Source: Stenotrophomonas maltophilia D457 (lineage in GTDB: Bacteria; Pseudomonadota; Gammaproteobacteria; Xanthomonadales; Xanthomonadaceae). From it: a stretch of 64,000 bases of DNA. The notes beneath the pieces were generated by a model. It searched no databases. It had not been told where the DNA came from and saw only the letters and a list, made by a program, of their open reading frames with translations. The position numbers and the translations under genes are program-made. This document shows, one piece after another, positions 1-8,154 of the stretch (positions are counted from its first letter, which is position 1; each line of letters opens with the position of its first letter). The stretch spans positions 1,459,001 through 1,523,000 of the forward strand of contig NC_017671.1 of assembly GCF_000284595.1 (NCBI RefSeq). Reading direction: 5' to 3'.

Positions 1-790
1 GTGATGATGGAGCGTGCAGAAGTACGTCTGCTTCAATGTCTCCGTCCGCCCATGCACGACCGATTTCGTCGACCCGATCGAGCCAAGGCTGCAGGCTTGA
101 AGTGGCATCTACGAAACACCTGCGGTCGAGCGCAGGATCAATGTGGAAACGTTGAATCGTCTGTTTGGCGGCCTTTACAGGCACAGAGAAGCGAGCATCG
201 ACAATAGGCTTCCGGTGCCTTCGGGCTGCCTGAAGGATAGCCTTGGAAAGATGGCTGTCGGTCCTGATTTCGCTGGTCCTCAGTGCGGTGTCATGAGCCT
301 TCCAGGCCGCGTACATCGGGCGCATTCTCTCAATGCTGGCGTCGCGCAGATGGTAGCGATGCTTGAGCTCGTTCCATCTCGCATACTCGGCGCCCGTAAG
401 TGCGTCACGCAGCGTTCTGTCGCCATCGAGGAACTTGAGTTTGCGGATGGAGGGCCACAGCAAGAGGCCGCCAAAAAATCCGCCATCGTGTTCGATTGTC
501 ACCCCTGGCGAGCTTAGAACCACGTCGGATGCTGAAATTGCGGCCTCCACGCTGCGGGTATCTATGAATAGGCCCTTCCTGAGAGGTTGAACCGTGCCCA
601 GGACCAGCACGGTTGAATATCCCTTCGTGAACTTCCAGATGCGTGGCCCTGGCCTCGGAGGGGTCGCATGGACGGTGCGAAGGGGAGTAATGCTGGGCTC
701 TTCTTGATCTCTGGCGTATCCATCGGCGGAAGAAAGCGCAATGAGAATAAGGCCTATCAAGCCGATTGACGAGGTGCGTAGTCCACCCAT
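1..790 (-). CDS. TraB/GumN-like secreted protein, C-terminus beyond the window
   Basis: The reading frame opens at 790, two bases after the stop of the upstream acyltransferase gene, and stays open to base 1, giving 263 visible residues. The N-terminus looks like a signal peptide (hydrophobic residues 9-19, likely cut after Gly-Tyr-Ala at 24-26), so the product is probably periplasmic or exported. Residues 50-70 (RIWKF...TVLVLGTVQPL) match the start of TraB/PrgY/GumN domains, where a Trp-Lys strand leads to a Gly-x-x-His motif. Here the His is replaced by Gln (GTVQ, 65-68), and the following strand (SDVVLSS) lacks the usual Glu, so it may be inactive as a peptidase. It is the fourth gene of the accessory cluster. 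Family call is by eye. Confidence 0.6.
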   Translation of the reverse strand, partial: MGGLRTSSIGLIGLILIALSSADGYARDQEEPSITPLRTVHATPPRPGPRIWKFTKGYSTVLVLGTVQPLRKGLFIDTRSVEAAISASDVVLSSPGVTIEHDGGFFGGLLLWPSIRKLKFLDGDRTLRDALTGAEYARWNELKHRYHLRDASIERMRPMYAAWKAHDTALRTSEIRTDSHLSKAILQAARRHRKPIVDARFSVPVKAAKQTIQRFHIDPALDRRCFVDATSSLQPWLDRVDEIGRAWADGDIEADVLLHAPSS

Positions 791-792
791 GT

Positions 793-1770
793 TCAATCCA
801 GGCATGCTGTGAACATGGGGCGCGGATGGGTTCGCTGGTCTTTCGAAAACATGTTCCATGCCGCATCAACTGTGTCGGGGTGAAAGTGCGGGAACCTCGA
901 TCTCTGCAGGAGATGCTGTCGGATGTACTGCCAATAGATGATCTGAGGACCCATCTCGCGTTCCAGAAAGCGGAAAATCTCCAATGTGGTCCAGTAGTCA
1001 GAAACGTCTGATGGAACCGGCGCTGGCGTGTGGCTCGGATTGATCAGGTCCCCGAGAACAGCGGTTGCCTGAAAATCGTGGTCAACGAGGGATACGACCG
1101 GCAGGATGCAACTCCCGGTTCTTCGCGCCATAGCGGCGGTGCCTAGCATGACGTCCAGGCGGCGGCCAAGAAATGGAATGCAAAAGGCTTCTTCGCGCAG
1201 GCGGTGAACGTCGGGCATCATGATGACAGCTGCCCCGTTCTTCAGGGCGCGAAGTGCTGTGGCGATTCCTTTTGCATTCGAGTGGACAATGCCAGCGCGA
1301 CATCCGGCGCGATCGAACAGTCGTCGATAGAGATCGTCGAATAGCTCGTTGCCGGAGTGGTTAGTTGGATCACCGTAGAAGATGTGAACATCACGATGGT
1401 GGCGAATGCTCTCCATCAGGCGGATGGCAGACAGGATGTAGTGGCCATGATGCGGAAGGGCGATCACAACTCCTCTGTCGCTCGGGAGTCTTGCATTGAT
1501 TGACGAATAGTCGGAGCGATCAATGCAACGGATGCCTTCGAGAAGTGAATGGCGGTCAAGCTGTGCCAGTTGGGAGCTGATGGTGCTTTTCTGTTGATAC
1601 CATCGATAGTATGAGTCCAGATCGAGTCCGCTCATTCTGCATGCCGAGTGGATAGCGACCCTTTCACTGTCGGAGAGATGCAGGCCAAGCTGCTGCTCTG
1701 TCTGGATATCGTGTCGAATGGTCGCCATCGGGGCGTACTGATTAATCTCACAGGCCTGGCTGTTGCGCAT
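793..1770 (-). CDS. lysophospholipid acyltransferase-fold (LpxL/HtrB-like) protein
   Basis: A 325-residue cytosolic protein with no obvious membrane anchor. Residues 100-116 (GVVIALPHHGHYILSA) sit where LpxL/HtrB-type acyltransferases carry the His-x4-Glu catalytic motif. His107 is present but the acidic partner position is Ile112. A later GAAVIMMPD...PFLGRR stretch matches the conserved second half of the family. The start at 1770 is chosen for the purine-rich AAAGGA nine bases upstream; it overlaps the preceding gene by 23 bases, suggesting translational coupling. Members of this fold transfer fatty acyl groups. Here, beside a small peptide gene, an acyl transfer onto a peptide is a possible but unproven role. 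Confidence 0.6.
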   Translation of the reverse strand: MRNSQACEINQYAPMATIRHDIQTEQQLGLHLSDSERVAIHSACRMSGLDLDSYYRWYQQKSTISSQLAQLDRHSLLEGIRCIDRSDYSSINARLPSDRGVVIALPHHGHYILSAIRLMESIRHHRDVHIFYGDPTNHSGNELFDDLYRRLFDRAGCRAGIVHSNAKGIATALRALKNGAAVIMMPDVHRLREEAFCIPFLGRRLDVMLGTAAMARRTGSCILPVVSLVDHDFQATAVLGDLINPSHTPAPVPSDVSDYWTTLEIFRFLEREMGPQIIYWQYIRQHLLQRSRFPHFHPDTVDAAWNMFSKDQRTHPRPMFTACLD

Positions 1771-2449
1771 CGCCGGGTTCCTTTCGTGATTCCGATGCAC
1801 GGTAAAAACTCTTCAGTTCTCCGTGGATCTGGTCAAATTTCATGGGATTGAAGTCTGGATGCTTCCAGTACATGTGCATCATGGCCGAGTGGAAAACGCG
1901 CTGGCGGATTCTGCTTTCGGAAAGTCGTGTGCCCGGCCGCCGCTGGATCTGTGCTGCTTCTGCGAGCCAGTTGCTGCCTATTCGGCGATTGGCATCCAGA
2001 TGGTCCGAAAGGACGCGCAGCACGGAAACAAGAGGGGAGTCGGGAGGCAACGATATTGCGCCTTCATGCGTGCATGCAATGAGGCGAAATCCGTGAAGGT
2101 TGTTCAGAATCGCCTCGACCAAGGATAGGAAACGCTGCTCACCTCGGCGTGATGTCAGGACAGGCGCGTCAACGCTGGATGTAAGTTGGTCGCTGAACAC
2201 AACGATGATGTGGCGTCCCGGTTTGCGCTCCAGCTTGTGAAGAGCCTCGGATGGCGCTATCGAGTATGCCGAGTCAGCACCAATGATCCCGGTGACCATT
2301 CCTCTGTTTGATAGGTCAATGGCACGGTCGATGCTGGAACGGGTCGTCGCCACAATGATGGCGGTCGACGATGTGCTATCCGTTGGGTACGGGAATATCG
2401 CATCACATGGGATATCGGGCTGCTGGGGTGTTGATGCTCTGGTGCTCAT
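1748..2449 (-). CDS. hypothetical protein, distantly acyltransferase-like
   Basis: A 233-residue protein with no signal peptide or transmembrane helix. I do not recognise a family with certainty. By eye, the block GRHIIVVFSDQL followed by PVLTSRR and a Gly-Phe-Arg-Leu strand lines up with the MPD...PFLGRR block of the acyltransferase encoded directly downstream. Both proteins also share a Phe/Tyr-x-His/Pro-rich C-terminal stretch (YWKHPDFNPMKF). It could therefore be a divergent, catalytically degenerate paralogue that pairs with it. No good ribosome binding site precedes 2449, so the start is uncertain. It lies 85 bases downstream of the small peptide gene, after a strong hairpin. Confidence 0.5.
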   Translation of the reverse strand: MSTRASTPQQPDIPCDAIFPYPTDSTSSTAIIVATTRSSIDRAIDLSNRGMVTGIIGADSAYSIAPSEALHKLERKPGRHIIVVFSDQLTSSVDAPVLTSRRGEQRFLSLVEAILNNLHGFRLIACTHEGAISLPPDSPLVSVLRVLSDHLDANRRIGSNWLAEAAQIQRRPGTRLSESRIRQRVFHSAMMHMYWKHPDFNPMKFDQIHGELKSFYRASESRKEPGDAQQPGL

Positions 2450-2497
2450 TTTGTTTCAGCTGCGTGTGATCTCGAGCCTGAATCCGGCAGGTTGGGT

Positions 2498-2528
2498 TGA
2501 TGGCACACGTACGAGCCGTGTGCCATCA
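2498..2528 (-). other. 12-bp hairpin behind the small peptide gene
   Basis: Bases 2498-2509 and 2517-2528 are perfect inverted complements (arm GATGGCACACG plus one outer pair) around a 7-base loop. It lies six bases after the stop of the 57-residue peptide gene. No T-run follows, so it looks like an mRNA-stabilising or partially terminating hairpin that would make the peptide more abundant than the downstream proteins, a common layout in peptide natural-product operons. Confidence 0.6.
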
Positions 2529-2534
2529 CCTTCC

Positions 2535-2708
2535 TTATCGCGGATCTTCGTAATTGTTGGACCCGCAGCAGTCGCTGCTGAATGCCGCAACTTTGATGTC
2601 ATCAACTTCGGCTTCAAAGATGGTATCCAGCGCGTTTGCGTTTGCGCTGGAGAATTTCATCCACGTTGCGACGGTTTTCGGATCTGAGAGGGTGGTGGAT
2701 ACATTCAT
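2535..2708 (-). CDS. small peptide with Cys-Cys C-terminus, candidate RiPP/bacteriocin precursor
   Basis: A 57-residue reading frame, too short for most gene callers. It starts at ATG 2708 with AAAGGGA about eight bases upstream. The N-terminal two thirds is a charged, helix-compatible leader-like stretch (MNVSTTLSDPKTVATW, then a Glu/Asp-rich EAEVDDIK). The C-terminal 17 residues after AAF are small and polar with adjacent cysteines and several Asn (SSDCCGSNNYEDPR). It has no signal peptide. It leads a co-directional, partly overlapping set of two acyltransferase-like genes and a secreted TraB-like gene. A modified peptide precursor is an inference from size, composition and position; no known precursor family was recognised. 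Confidence 0.5.
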   Translation of the reverse strand: MNVSTTLSDPKTVATWMKFSSANANALDTIFEAEVDDIKVAAFSSDCCGSNNYEDPR

Positions 2709-3092
2709 GACGTAGTCCCTTTGTCGAAGATAGGTAGAAGACCGGGAGCTATTTCTCGGTCGGCATCAAGAATGTGCCGTGCGCGTGGCGCTTGGCTGTC
2801 GGTAACCGCAGTCCTGTGTCGTAGGAATTTCACTCGGAACTTCGTGTGGGCCGAGCAGATGATCTGCTGCTCGACGTTTCGAATCCGTTGATTGATCAAT
2901 GCCAGGGGCCGATCTGGACAGCGGTTGAAGTCGGAACAGTTCGGCTCTCTTGAAGCTGCCGGTCGGCGGCGCGGCAGGTCTGCTGGCAATCGCCGTGGAG
3001 GTGCACAATGCAGAGATGCATCCGCAGGGGCTGCGATACGCTTCTCACCGGAGCAGTGGATAATGCAGGCTCATCCGTTCCAGGTCACCGCA
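2709..3092. promoter_or_regulatory. divergent intergenic region with two palindromes
   Basis: This 384-base gap separates the minus-strand accessory cluster from the plus-strand phosphatase and should carry both promoters. Two short symmetric sites are visible: AGCAGAT-G-ATCTGCT (2854-2868) and the perfect palindrome ATTGATCAAT (2891-2900). Either could be an operator. No convincing gene is visible; a 94-codon minus-strand frame ending in an ATGA overlap with the peptide gene has no recognisable features. Base composition shifts from lower GC to typical genome GC across this gap. Confidence 0.4.
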
Positions 3093-4331
3093 ATGAATTT
3101 CTGCCGATTGCGTCGTCTACCGTTGGTGATGATGCTGGTCGTAGCTGCGCCGTGCATGGCAGCGAGTGGAGCGGCGGATGGTGTAGGTAATGACCAGCTC
3201 GAGCAGGTCGTCCTGCTCAGCCGCCACAACCTGCGCGCGCCGGTGGTGGCGTCGGGCGCCCTGGCCCATGCCACGCCGGAGCGCTGGCCACGCTGGGACG
3301 TAGGCCCCGGCGAGCTGACCACCAAGGGCGGCGTGCTGGAAGTCTACATGGGGCGCTACATCGGCCAGTGGCTGCGCCAGGCGCAGTTGTTGCCGGCGTC
3401 GGGTTGCCCGCAGCCGGCTGACTTCCGCGCCCATGCCAACAGCCTGCAGCGTACCCAGGCCACCGCGCAGTTCTTCATTGCCGGTGCGTTTCCGGGCTGC
3501 CATGTTGCGGTCGAACAGCGCATGGCGCTGGGGACGATGGATCCGCTGTTCGACCCGGTGATCCACAACCATGACGCGGCATTCCGCAAGCGCGCGCTGG
3601 CGGCAATGCAGCAGGCGCTGACAGCATCGGATCTGGCACCCGCACTGTCCGTGGTGGAGGAAATCACCCGTTACCCGCAGTCGGCGGCCTGTACGGGGCG
3701 CAGCGACTGTCATCTGGTGCTGGGCGACACGACCTTCAATGCGGAGCCGGGCAAGGAGCCACGCGCTTCGGGTTCACTGGCACTGGCCAGCGGTCTGGTC
3801 GATGCCCTGCTGATGGAGCATTACCAGGGAAGTGGCGTTCCGCGCGAAGGTTGGGGCCGCTTGAACACGGAAGGCCAATGGCTGGCGTTGGCGCAGATCC
3901 GCAACCGCTACCAGGACATCCTGTTCGGAACACCCGCGGTGGCGCGTGACGTGGCCGCTCCGCTGTTGGCGCGCGTGGATGCGTCGTTCGGTGATCCGGC
4001 GTCGCCGAAGGTGATCCTGCTGGTCGGCCATGATTCCAATATCGGTTCGGTGCTGGCGGCGATAGGAATCGGTGACTACAGCCTGCCAGGCCAGTTCGAG
4101 AAGACGCCGATCGGTGGCCTGCTGCAGTTCGAGCGTTGGCGTGACCGCCAGGGCGGTGGCGAGCGTTTCCGCCTGGCCTACGTCTATCCGACCACCGCGC
4201 AGCTGCGCGATGCCGTGCCGCTGACCGAGGCGCAGCCGCCGGGACGCGTCGCACTGCCCTTGCCGGGCTGTGACCGGCAGGGCTGCAGCCGTGCGCAGTT
4301 CCAGCAGCTGCTACAGCGGGCCCGTCGCTGA
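3093..4331 (+). CDS. histidine acid phosphatase, periplasmic (Agp/AppA type)
   Basis: A 412-residue member of histidine phosphatase clade 2, which hydrolyses phosphomonoesters such as glucose-1-phosphate or phytate in the periplasm. The phosphorylated-His motif is RHNLRAP (residues 44-50), a variant of RHGxRxP. The proton-donor motif His313-Asp314 lies in GHDSNIG. A signal peptide (hydrophobic residues 9-23, then AASGA) supports export. The ATG at 3093 is chosen because it places this signal at the N-terminus; an in-frame ATG at 3063 is possible. Length matches the glucose-1-phosphatase family, but the substrate cannot be read from sequence. The gene converges with the lyase downstream, leaving nine bases between stops. 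Confidence 0.88.
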   Translation: MNFCRLRRLPLVMMLVVAAPCMAASGAADGVGNDQLEQVVLLSRHNLRAPVVASGALAHATPERWPRWDVGPGELTTKGGVLEVYMGRYIGQWLRQAQLLPASGCPQPADFRAHANSLQRTQATAQFFIAGAFPGCHVAVEQRMALGTMDPLFDPVIHNHDAAFRKRALAAMQQALTASDLAPALSVVEEITRYPQSAACTGRSDCHLVLGDTTFNAEPGKEPRASGSLALASGLVDALLMEHYQGSGVPREGWGRLNTEGQWLALAQIRNRYQDILFGTPAVARDVAAPLLARVDASFGDPASPKVILLVGHDSNIGSVLAAIGIGDYSLPGQFEKTPIGGLLQFERWRDRQGGGERFRLAYVYPTTAQLRDAVPLTEAQPPGRVALPLPGCDRQGCSRAQFQQLLQRARR

Positions 4332-4340
4332 AACAGGGGG

Positions 4341-5339
4341 CTATCGCGGCGGCGTGCGCACGATGCCCTGCGCAGCCATCAACGTAAGGTCGCCGCCCAG
4401 CCGTGGGGAACGGAACGGTCCGCGTGCATGCGCGGCATCGAACAGGCCGCCATCGGGTGAGCGCAAGCGGTAGAACTCGACCCAGCCGCTGGCCTGCAGG
4501 GGCAGCTGTGCAACGCCGGTGTGTTCGTTGAACCATGCAGGGTCCTTGCTGCCTTCGATGACGCGGCGGGCAAGGCGGTCAATGGCGCGATCCCTGCTGG
4601 CATACCAGTCCTGGCCGCGCAGCCGAGCCAGCTCGGCCATCATCACCAGCGGCGCCAATGCGTAGTCGTGGTAGTGCAGGGCGCGTTGCCCGCGCGCCAT
4701 CTCCAGCGGCAGGCTGCCATCGTCCTGGATGTCATCGACGCCCTTCTGGAAGGCGGCGTGGCCGGCTTGCCACAGGGCATCGTCGTCGGTGGCCAGTCCG
4801 GTGGCCAGCACGCCCAGACCGCCCCAGTAGTAGTGGTTGTTGCGGCGCCGTTTCGGATTGTTCCAGTACGCCAGGTTGGCCCGGGCCAGCCTCTGCAACC
4901 ACGGATCGATGCGCGCGCGCTGCCGGGCATCTGCCTGGTCGTGCACCTTCAGGTAGGCCATCGCTACCGCATCGAGCATCCACTGCCGCATGTAGAACGA
5001 CTGGTTGTTGTTGACCCGGATCATCTGCCCGAGCATGGCGCCGTCGTCGGCCCACGCACCCAGCCAGGCCAGGGTGCATTGCGCCGCCGCCCGGTCACCG
5101 GTGCGCAGGTAGTCATCGCTCATGCGCGCCACGTCGGCGGCATAGCGGTCCAGCGGCGCGGTGGCGTCCTTGTTCTGCTGGTGCAGTACCGGGTCGATCA
5201 CCGAACCGGCCTTGTCGGTGTAGTAGCCCAGGGCACGGATGTCGGGCTGTCCAGCCGGTGGCGGCGGGCAGGCAGCGTAGGCAGGAGTGCTGGCCAACAG
5301 CGCGGGCAGCAGCGCAAGACGCAAGAGGGGGAGAGACAT
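4341..5339 (-). CDS. polysaccharide lyase family 5 (alginate/polyuronate lyase), Smlt1473-like
   Basis: A 332-residue secreted lyase. An N-terminal signal peptide ends at Ala-Tyr-Ala (about residue 22). The PL5 alpha-barrel signature is clear: NNQSFY (110-115), RRRNNHYYWGG with Asn168 and His169, and Arg216 and Tyr223 in ARGQRALHYHDYAL. These correspond, with a one-residue shift, to the Asn/His/Arg/Tyr catalytic set described for Smlt1473 of S. maltophilia, a PL5 enzyme reported to cleave hyaluronate, polyglucuronate and alginate. No alginate biosynthesis cluster surrounds it, so it more likely acts on foreign or host polysaccharide than in alginate export. Stand-alone gene. Confidence 0.92.
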   Translation of the reverse strand: MSLPLLRLALLPALLASTPAYAACPPPPAGQPDIRALGYYTDKAGSVIDPVLHQQNKDATAPLDRYAADVARMSDDYLRTGDRAAAQCTLAWLGAWADDGAMLGQMIRVNNNQSFYMRQWMLDAVAMAYLKVHDQADARQRARIDPWLQRLARANLAYWNNPKRRRNNHYYWGGLGVLATGLATDDDALWQAGHAAFQKGVDDIQDDGSLPLEMARGQRALHYHDYALAPLVMMAELARLRGQDWYASRDRAIDRLARRVIEGSKDPAWFNEHTGVAQLPLQASGWVEFYRLRSPDGGLFDAAHARGPFRSPRLGGDLTLMAAQGIVRTPPR

Positions 5340-5550
5340 GGACGCCGGCGGAAGGGGGAACCTGGCGAAAGATGCGCCCGGAGTTGTTCGCCAGGTGTGA
5401 GGTCACGCACGCCCGATGTGCAACGGTTCAGGACCGGAGCGGCTCCAGCGTGGCGGGAAGGATGCGTTGCCCTGTAGGCGACGCGTGCCCTTCTGGGCTG
5501 CGGGGTTGCGATGTAGTCTGCGGGTGATTCACCTACTCTGGAGATCGACC

Positions 5551-5787
5551 ATGAAAATCACGGACTTTCTGGTAATGGATCACTATGGCGACCAGATCGA
5601 CGCCGATCCCCATGGCAACAACATTGCATTCTGCTGTTTCGACTGCGGGCATCCCATACTGGCCGTCGCGCTGGAGAACCAACGTGGGTTTGATGAAGTG
5701 CATCCGGCGGCATGCCGGGGCTGCAAGGTGAAGTACTTTCTTGATATCCGCAGCAATGCCGGGAAGCTGTACATACACCGGATGTGA
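5551..5787 (+). CDS. small four-cysteine (zinc ribbon-like) hypothetical protein
   Basis: A 78-residue protein with start ATG 5551 and GGAG eight bases upstream. It has two knuckle-like cysteine pairs, CCFDCGHP near residue 30 and CRGCK near residue 54, spaced as in small zinc ribbons. No signal peptide or transmembrane segment. The function is not recognised. It stands alone and converges with the DUF885 gene. Confidence 0.65.
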   Translation: MKITDFLVMDHYGDQIDADPHGNNIAFCCFDCGHPILAVALENQRGFDEVHPAACRGCKVKYFLDIRSNAGKLYIHRM

Positions 5788-5811
5788 GGCCGTCGGGCGC
5801 TTCAAACGAGA

Positions 5812-5834
5812 ACGGCCCGGGAAGCCCGGGCCGT
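5812..5834 (-). terminator. intrinsic terminator after the DUF885 gene
   Basis: ACGGCCCGGG and CCCGGGCCGT form a 10-bp perfect stem with a 3-base loop. On the minus strand it is followed by TCTCGTTT, so it best serves the DUF885 gene, but it sits between convergent genes and may work both ways. Confidence 0.75.
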
Positions 5835-5876
5835 GAGGTGCTGCCAGAGCCGCGGGGCATTCAGCCCCGCAGCCGA

Positions 5877-7685
5877 TCACTCGATCGGCTGGTCCAGCAT
5901 CAGCTGGCGTGCGAAACGCACCGGCGGTGCGCCGTAGGACAGTACCTGGTCGTGGTACGCCTTCAGGTTGAACTTGTCGCCCAGCTTTTCCTGCACCGCC
6001 TTGCGGGTGTCGAAGTGTTCCTGCGCACCCACGAAGTAGGTCGGCAGCTGCGCCGAGGTCAGCTGCGCGCGCACCCACTTGCCGGCCGCTTCGCTTTCCT
6101 GCTGGAACGCGTCGTGGGTCATCAGGTGCATCGCCTTCTCGCGATCCCAGTTGTCCACGTGCACGCCCTGGTCGAGGATCGCGTTGGAGATCGTGCGCAG
6201 GTAGAACTTCAGCTGCACCAGGTGGAACAGCGGGTCGTTGTCGAGGTAGCCCTGCTCCTGCATCATGCGCTCGGTGTAGACCGCCCAGCCTTCGGCGAAC
6301 AGGCCCGAACGCAGCACCGCACGCAGGGTGGAGGGGAACTTGGCCGAGTGCCAGCCTTCCAGGTAATGGCCCGGGGTGCCTTCGTGGATGCTCAGCAGGT
6401 GGATCATGCGCGAGTTGTATTCACGCAGGAACGAGTCGACCTGCTTCTCGTTCCAGTCGTCCGGAATCGGCGACACGGCGTAGAAGGTCTTCAGGTTCTT
6501 GTCCAGCGGGCCCGGAGAATCGCAGTAGGCCACGGCCACGCCACGCTGGAATTCCGGCATCAGGATGATGTCCACCGGCGCATCGGGCAGGGTCACCAGG
6601 TCGTGCTCGCGCACGAACGCGGTGGACTGCTCCAGCGCGGCCTTGGCATCATCGACCACCTTGTCGCGCGCCGGCTTGTCGGCGTAGGCCAGTTCCAGTG
6701 CGGCCTCGATCGCCTTCTGCTGCTGCTCGTCGGTCGGCTGGGCCGGCATCTCCGGCGCACCCGGCTTGTCCTTCAGTACGATCTGCGCGATGCCGTACAT
6801 GTCCTCGCGCACGCGCTTGAGTTCGGCGCGTGCACGCTCACCGATCTCCTGGCGCGACAGCGAGGAGCTCAGCGCGAACTTCAGCTTCTGGTCGTACTTT
6901 TCCGCACCAATGCGGAAGTCGCCCTTGGCGTTCGGCACCAGGGTCTTGTCCAGCCAGGTCTGCTGCTCGTCCACGGCCTTCTTCAGGCCGTCGATGGCGG
7001 CCTGCAGGCGCTGCTGGTCGGCCTGCGGCAGTTCGCCGATGTGCGGGGTGATGAAGGTATCGACGATGCTGAGGATGCCCTTGTTCTGCTTGGCCACCGT
7101 CTCGGCATGGATCTTCGGAACGCGGGCCGGATCCAGGTTCTCGCGTGCCTGGGCGAAGATCGCCGGCAGCTTTTCCATGCGCGCGGTCGCCGACTTCAGG
7201 CGTTCCGGCAGCGGCGCGAACTCCCGGGCCATCAGGCCATAGATCGCGCTGCCGGCGATGCCGTTGTACAGCTGCGGGTCCCACTTGCCGGACTGGAGCA
7301 CTTCGGCGTTCCAGATTTCCGACTGCAGCTGGTTGCGCAGGATCGCCGCGTCCACCTGGTTCTCGCGGCCCAGCTTGGCCACCTCGATCTTGTCCAGCTC
7401 GCCCAGCAGCGCCTTGTAGGCGGCCACGGTCTTCTGCTGGCCGGCGGCGCTCAGGTCGTCCAGTTCGCTGTCGTAGCGGTGGTCACCGATCTGGGTGGCG
7501 CTGACCGGCGACAGCTGCATCCAGGTGTCCAGGGCGCGCTTGGACAGATCGGCGAAGGCGGCATCGACCGCCGCGTCACCGGCCTGCTGGCTGGTGGCCG
7601 GGGTGGAAGCGTTGGTCGGGGCGTCGGCAGGCTGGCAACCGGCCAGCGCAGCGACCAGGGCGAGGGCAAGAAGATGCGGGCGCAT
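5877..7685 (-). CDS. DUF885 family lipoprotein, putative metallopeptidase
   Basis: A 602-residue protein of the DUF885 family, common in Xanthomonadaceae and thought to be zinc-peptidase related. The N-terminus is a lipoprotein signal with lipobox Leu-Ala-Gly-Cys, followed by a Pro/Ala/Thr linker, so it is probably anchored in the envelope. The family hallmark HEGTPGHYLEGWH, an HExxxxH-type metal site, appears in the second half, followed by GLFAEGWAVYTERMM. The start at 7685 is preferred over 7691 because AGGA then lies seven bases upstream. Substrate unknown; peptidase activity is inferred from the motif. Confidence 0.85.
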   Translation of the reverse strand: MRPHLLALALVAALAGCQPADAPTNASTPATSQQAGDAAVDAAFADLSKRALDTWMQLSPVSATQIGDHRYDSELDDLSAAGQQKTVAAYKALLGELDKIEVAKLGRENQVDAAILRNQLQSEIWNAEVLQSGKWDPQLYNGIAGSAIYGLMAREFAPLPERLKSATARMEKLPAIFAQARENLDPARVPKIHAETVAKQNKGILSIVDTFITPHIGELPQADQQRLQAAIDGLKKAVDEQQTWLDKTLVPNAKGDFRIGAEKYDQKLKFALSSSLSRQEIGERARAELKRVREDMYGIAQIVLKDKPGAPEMPAQPTDEQQQKAIEAALELAYADKPARDKVVDDAKAALEQSTAFVREHDLVTLPDAPVDIILMPEFQRGVAVAYCDSPGPLDKNLKTFYAVSPIPDDWNEKQVDSFLREYNSRMIHLLSIHEGTPGHYLEGWHSAKFPSTLRAVLRSGLFAEGWAVYTERMMQEQGYLDNDPLFHLVQLKFYLRTISNAILDQGVHVDNWDREKAMHLMTHDAFQQESEAAGKWVRAQLTSAQLPTYFVGAQEHFDTRKAVQEKLGDKFNLKAYHDQVLSYGAPPVRFARQLMLDQPIE

Positions 7686-7797
7686 CGGCATTCCTGTACG
7701 GGGTCAAACCCTGAGCATAGGGCCCCGTCGCTGCTTTGTCCCCGTGCCATAGGATTACCATGGGCGGTTTCAAGGACCCTCCAAAGGAGCGCAGGAC

Positions 7798-8154
7798 ATG
7801 GAATACCAGGGAAGCTGCCATTGCGGCAGGATCGCATTCACCGTACAGGCCGAGGCGCCGATCAGCGACGTCATCGACTGCAACTGCTCGATGTGCCGCC
7901 GTCGCGGCAGCCTGCTGTGGTTCGCCCCGCGCGAGGCGTTCCAGCTGGCCACCGATCCGGCTGACGTGGCCACCTACCACTTCAACAAGGCGCATATCGA
8001 CCACCACCACTGCCGCCAATGCGGTATCGCCCCCTACAGCGAAGCGATCGATCCGCGTACCGGCACACCGATGGTGGCGGTGAACGTTCGCTGCGTGCCG
8101 CAGGTCGATCTGGCCGGTCTTTCGGTGACCTCCTACAACGGAGCCGCGCTGTGA
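7798..8154 (+). CDS. GFA family (glutathione-dependent formaldehyde-activating-like) zinc protein
   Basis: A 118-residue GFA/CENP-V domain protein. The zinc-binding cysteines are all in place: CHCG near the N-terminus, CNCSMCRRRG around residue 29, and CRQCGIAPY in the second half. AAAGGAG precedes the ATG by about ten bases. The founding member binds glutathione and formaldehyde; most homologues of this size are uncharacterised, so the exact reaction is open. Its stop codon overlaps the GTG start of the downstream DUF4349 gene, implying co-translation, although no functional link between the two families is known to me. Confidence 0.85.
   Translation: MEYQGSCHCGRIAFTVQAEAPISDVIDCNCSMCRRRGSLLWFAPREAFQLATDPADVATYHFNKAHIDHHHCRQCGIAPYSEAIDPRTGTPMVAVNVRCVPQVDLAGLSVTSYNGAAL

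Noticed and set aside
405..869. 154-codon minus-strand frame at the left end.
   Set aside because: It overlaps the TraB-like gene in another frame and reads as Arg/His/Ser-rich shadow sequence; the TraB frame has a signal peptide and family motifs.
2705..2989. 94-codon minus-strand frame whose TGA overlaps the ATG of the small peptide gene.
   Set aside because: The ATGA overlap is suggestive, but the product is Arg/Pro rich with no recognisable fold, and it would fill the only promoter space of the cluster. Kept as a possibility only.
5784..7964. 726-codon plus-strand frame opposite the DUF885 gene.
   Set aside because: It is a long antisense frame caused by high GC; the product is Val/Arg/Gln/His rich with no domain, while the other strand encodes a clear lipoprotein.
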